In this document: positions 5,519-5,649 of the stretch, in pieces
Position numbering within the stretch: position 1 is the stretch's first letter
How the letters are laid out: every line of letters begins with the position of its first letter
Assembly (NCBI GenBank): GCA_041627475.1
Contig: JBFKQZ010000213.1
Coordinates: forward strand, 1-5,649
DNA from: JBFGFG01 sp041627475
Lineage (GTDB): Bacteria; Actinomycetota; Nitriliruptoria; Nitriliruptorales; Nitriliruptoraceae
Direction of reading: 5' to 3'
Length of the DNA stretch: 5,649 nt
Translations under genes and position numbers: made by a program
The notes under the pieces: generated by a model
Told to the model about the DNA's origin: nothing
Seen by the model: the letters and a program-made list of their open reading frames with translations, nothing else
Database searches by the model: none

Positions 5519-5649
5519 ATGTCCACCACCGAGCAGGCCCACCGGCCGCGTCGCATGGACAGCGACGCCCGCCGGGAGCAGCTGCTCGCCGCAGGTCTCG
5601 AGCTCTTCTCGACCACGCCCTACGACGCCGTCTCCGTGGACGACATCGC
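5519..5649 (+). CDS. TetR-family transcriptional regulator, N-terminal fragment
   Basis: Only the first 43 complete codons are present; the gene runs off the right edge. After a basic, polar arm (residues 1-17) the segment RREQLLAAGLELFSTTPYDA (18-37), followed by VSVDDI, matches the first helix and the start of the helix-turn-helix of TetR proteins (pattern R..IL.AA..LF...GYD..TV.DIA). TetR proteins are dimers that usually repress until a small ligand binds the C-terminal domain, which is not visible here. The gene is divergent from BVMO2, with a palindrome between them that recurs before BVMO1, so it is the best candidate regulator of both operons. The inducer would plausibly be a ketone, ester or related substrate. 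Family assignment rests on the N-terminus only; repression rather than activation is inferred from operator position. Confidence 0.85.
   Translation, partial: MSTTEQAHRPRRMDSDARREQLLAAGLELFSTTPYDAVSVDDI

Noticed and set aside
3630..5519. A 629-residue rightward open frame opposite BVMO2
   Set aside because: It is antisense to BVMO2 and part of the hydrolase, which carry full family motifs. The translation is low-complexity and Arg/Ala/Val-rich, as expected of a shadow frame in GC-rich DNA.

Overview
The window is very GC-rich DNA with tightly packed genes and 4-bp stop/start overlaps, which suggests an actinobacterium. No gene here fixes the genus. Every recognisable gene is metabolic or regulatory; I see no transposase, phage gene, CRISPR array, tRNA or rRNA.

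Layout, left to right. (1) Positions 1-286 hold the C-terminal end of a branched-chain amino acid aminotransferase (ilvE), a housekeeping neighbour. (2) A short, relatively AT-rich gap (287-360) holds a plausible -35/-10 promoter and two inverted repeats. It drives a rightward pair: a flavin Baeyer-Villiger-type monooxygenase (BVMO1, 361-1854) and a short-chain dehydrogenase (1851-2741). (3) A 136-bp convergent junction (2742-2877) holds two related hairpins, one oriented toward each operon end, and a 12-bp tandem duplication. (4) A leftward pair follows: a second Baeyer-Villiger-type monooxygenase (BVMO2, 5450-3951) and an HGGG/GDSAGG alpha/beta hydrolase of the hormone-sensitive-lipase class (3954-2878). 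(5) A 68-bp divergent gap separates BVMO2 from the start of a TetR-family regulator (5519 onward, cut by the window edge).

The genes make a coherent proposal. The SDR would interconvert an alcohol and a ketone, the monooxygenases would insert oxygen next to the carbonyl to give an ester or lactone, and the hydrolase would open it. The substrate cannot be read from the sequence. The set recalls the mycobacterial mymA locus, which has a BVMO, LipR hydrolase and SDR, but here there are two monooxygenases in mirror-image operons and a TetR rather than an AraC-type regulator.

The strongest non-coding signal is a near-identical palindrome, with half-sites close to TGTTGAAC and GTTCAACA three bases apart. 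It occurs twice: over the -10/start region of BVMO1, and in the BVMO2/TetR divergent gap. This predicts that the TetR protein controls both arms and itself.
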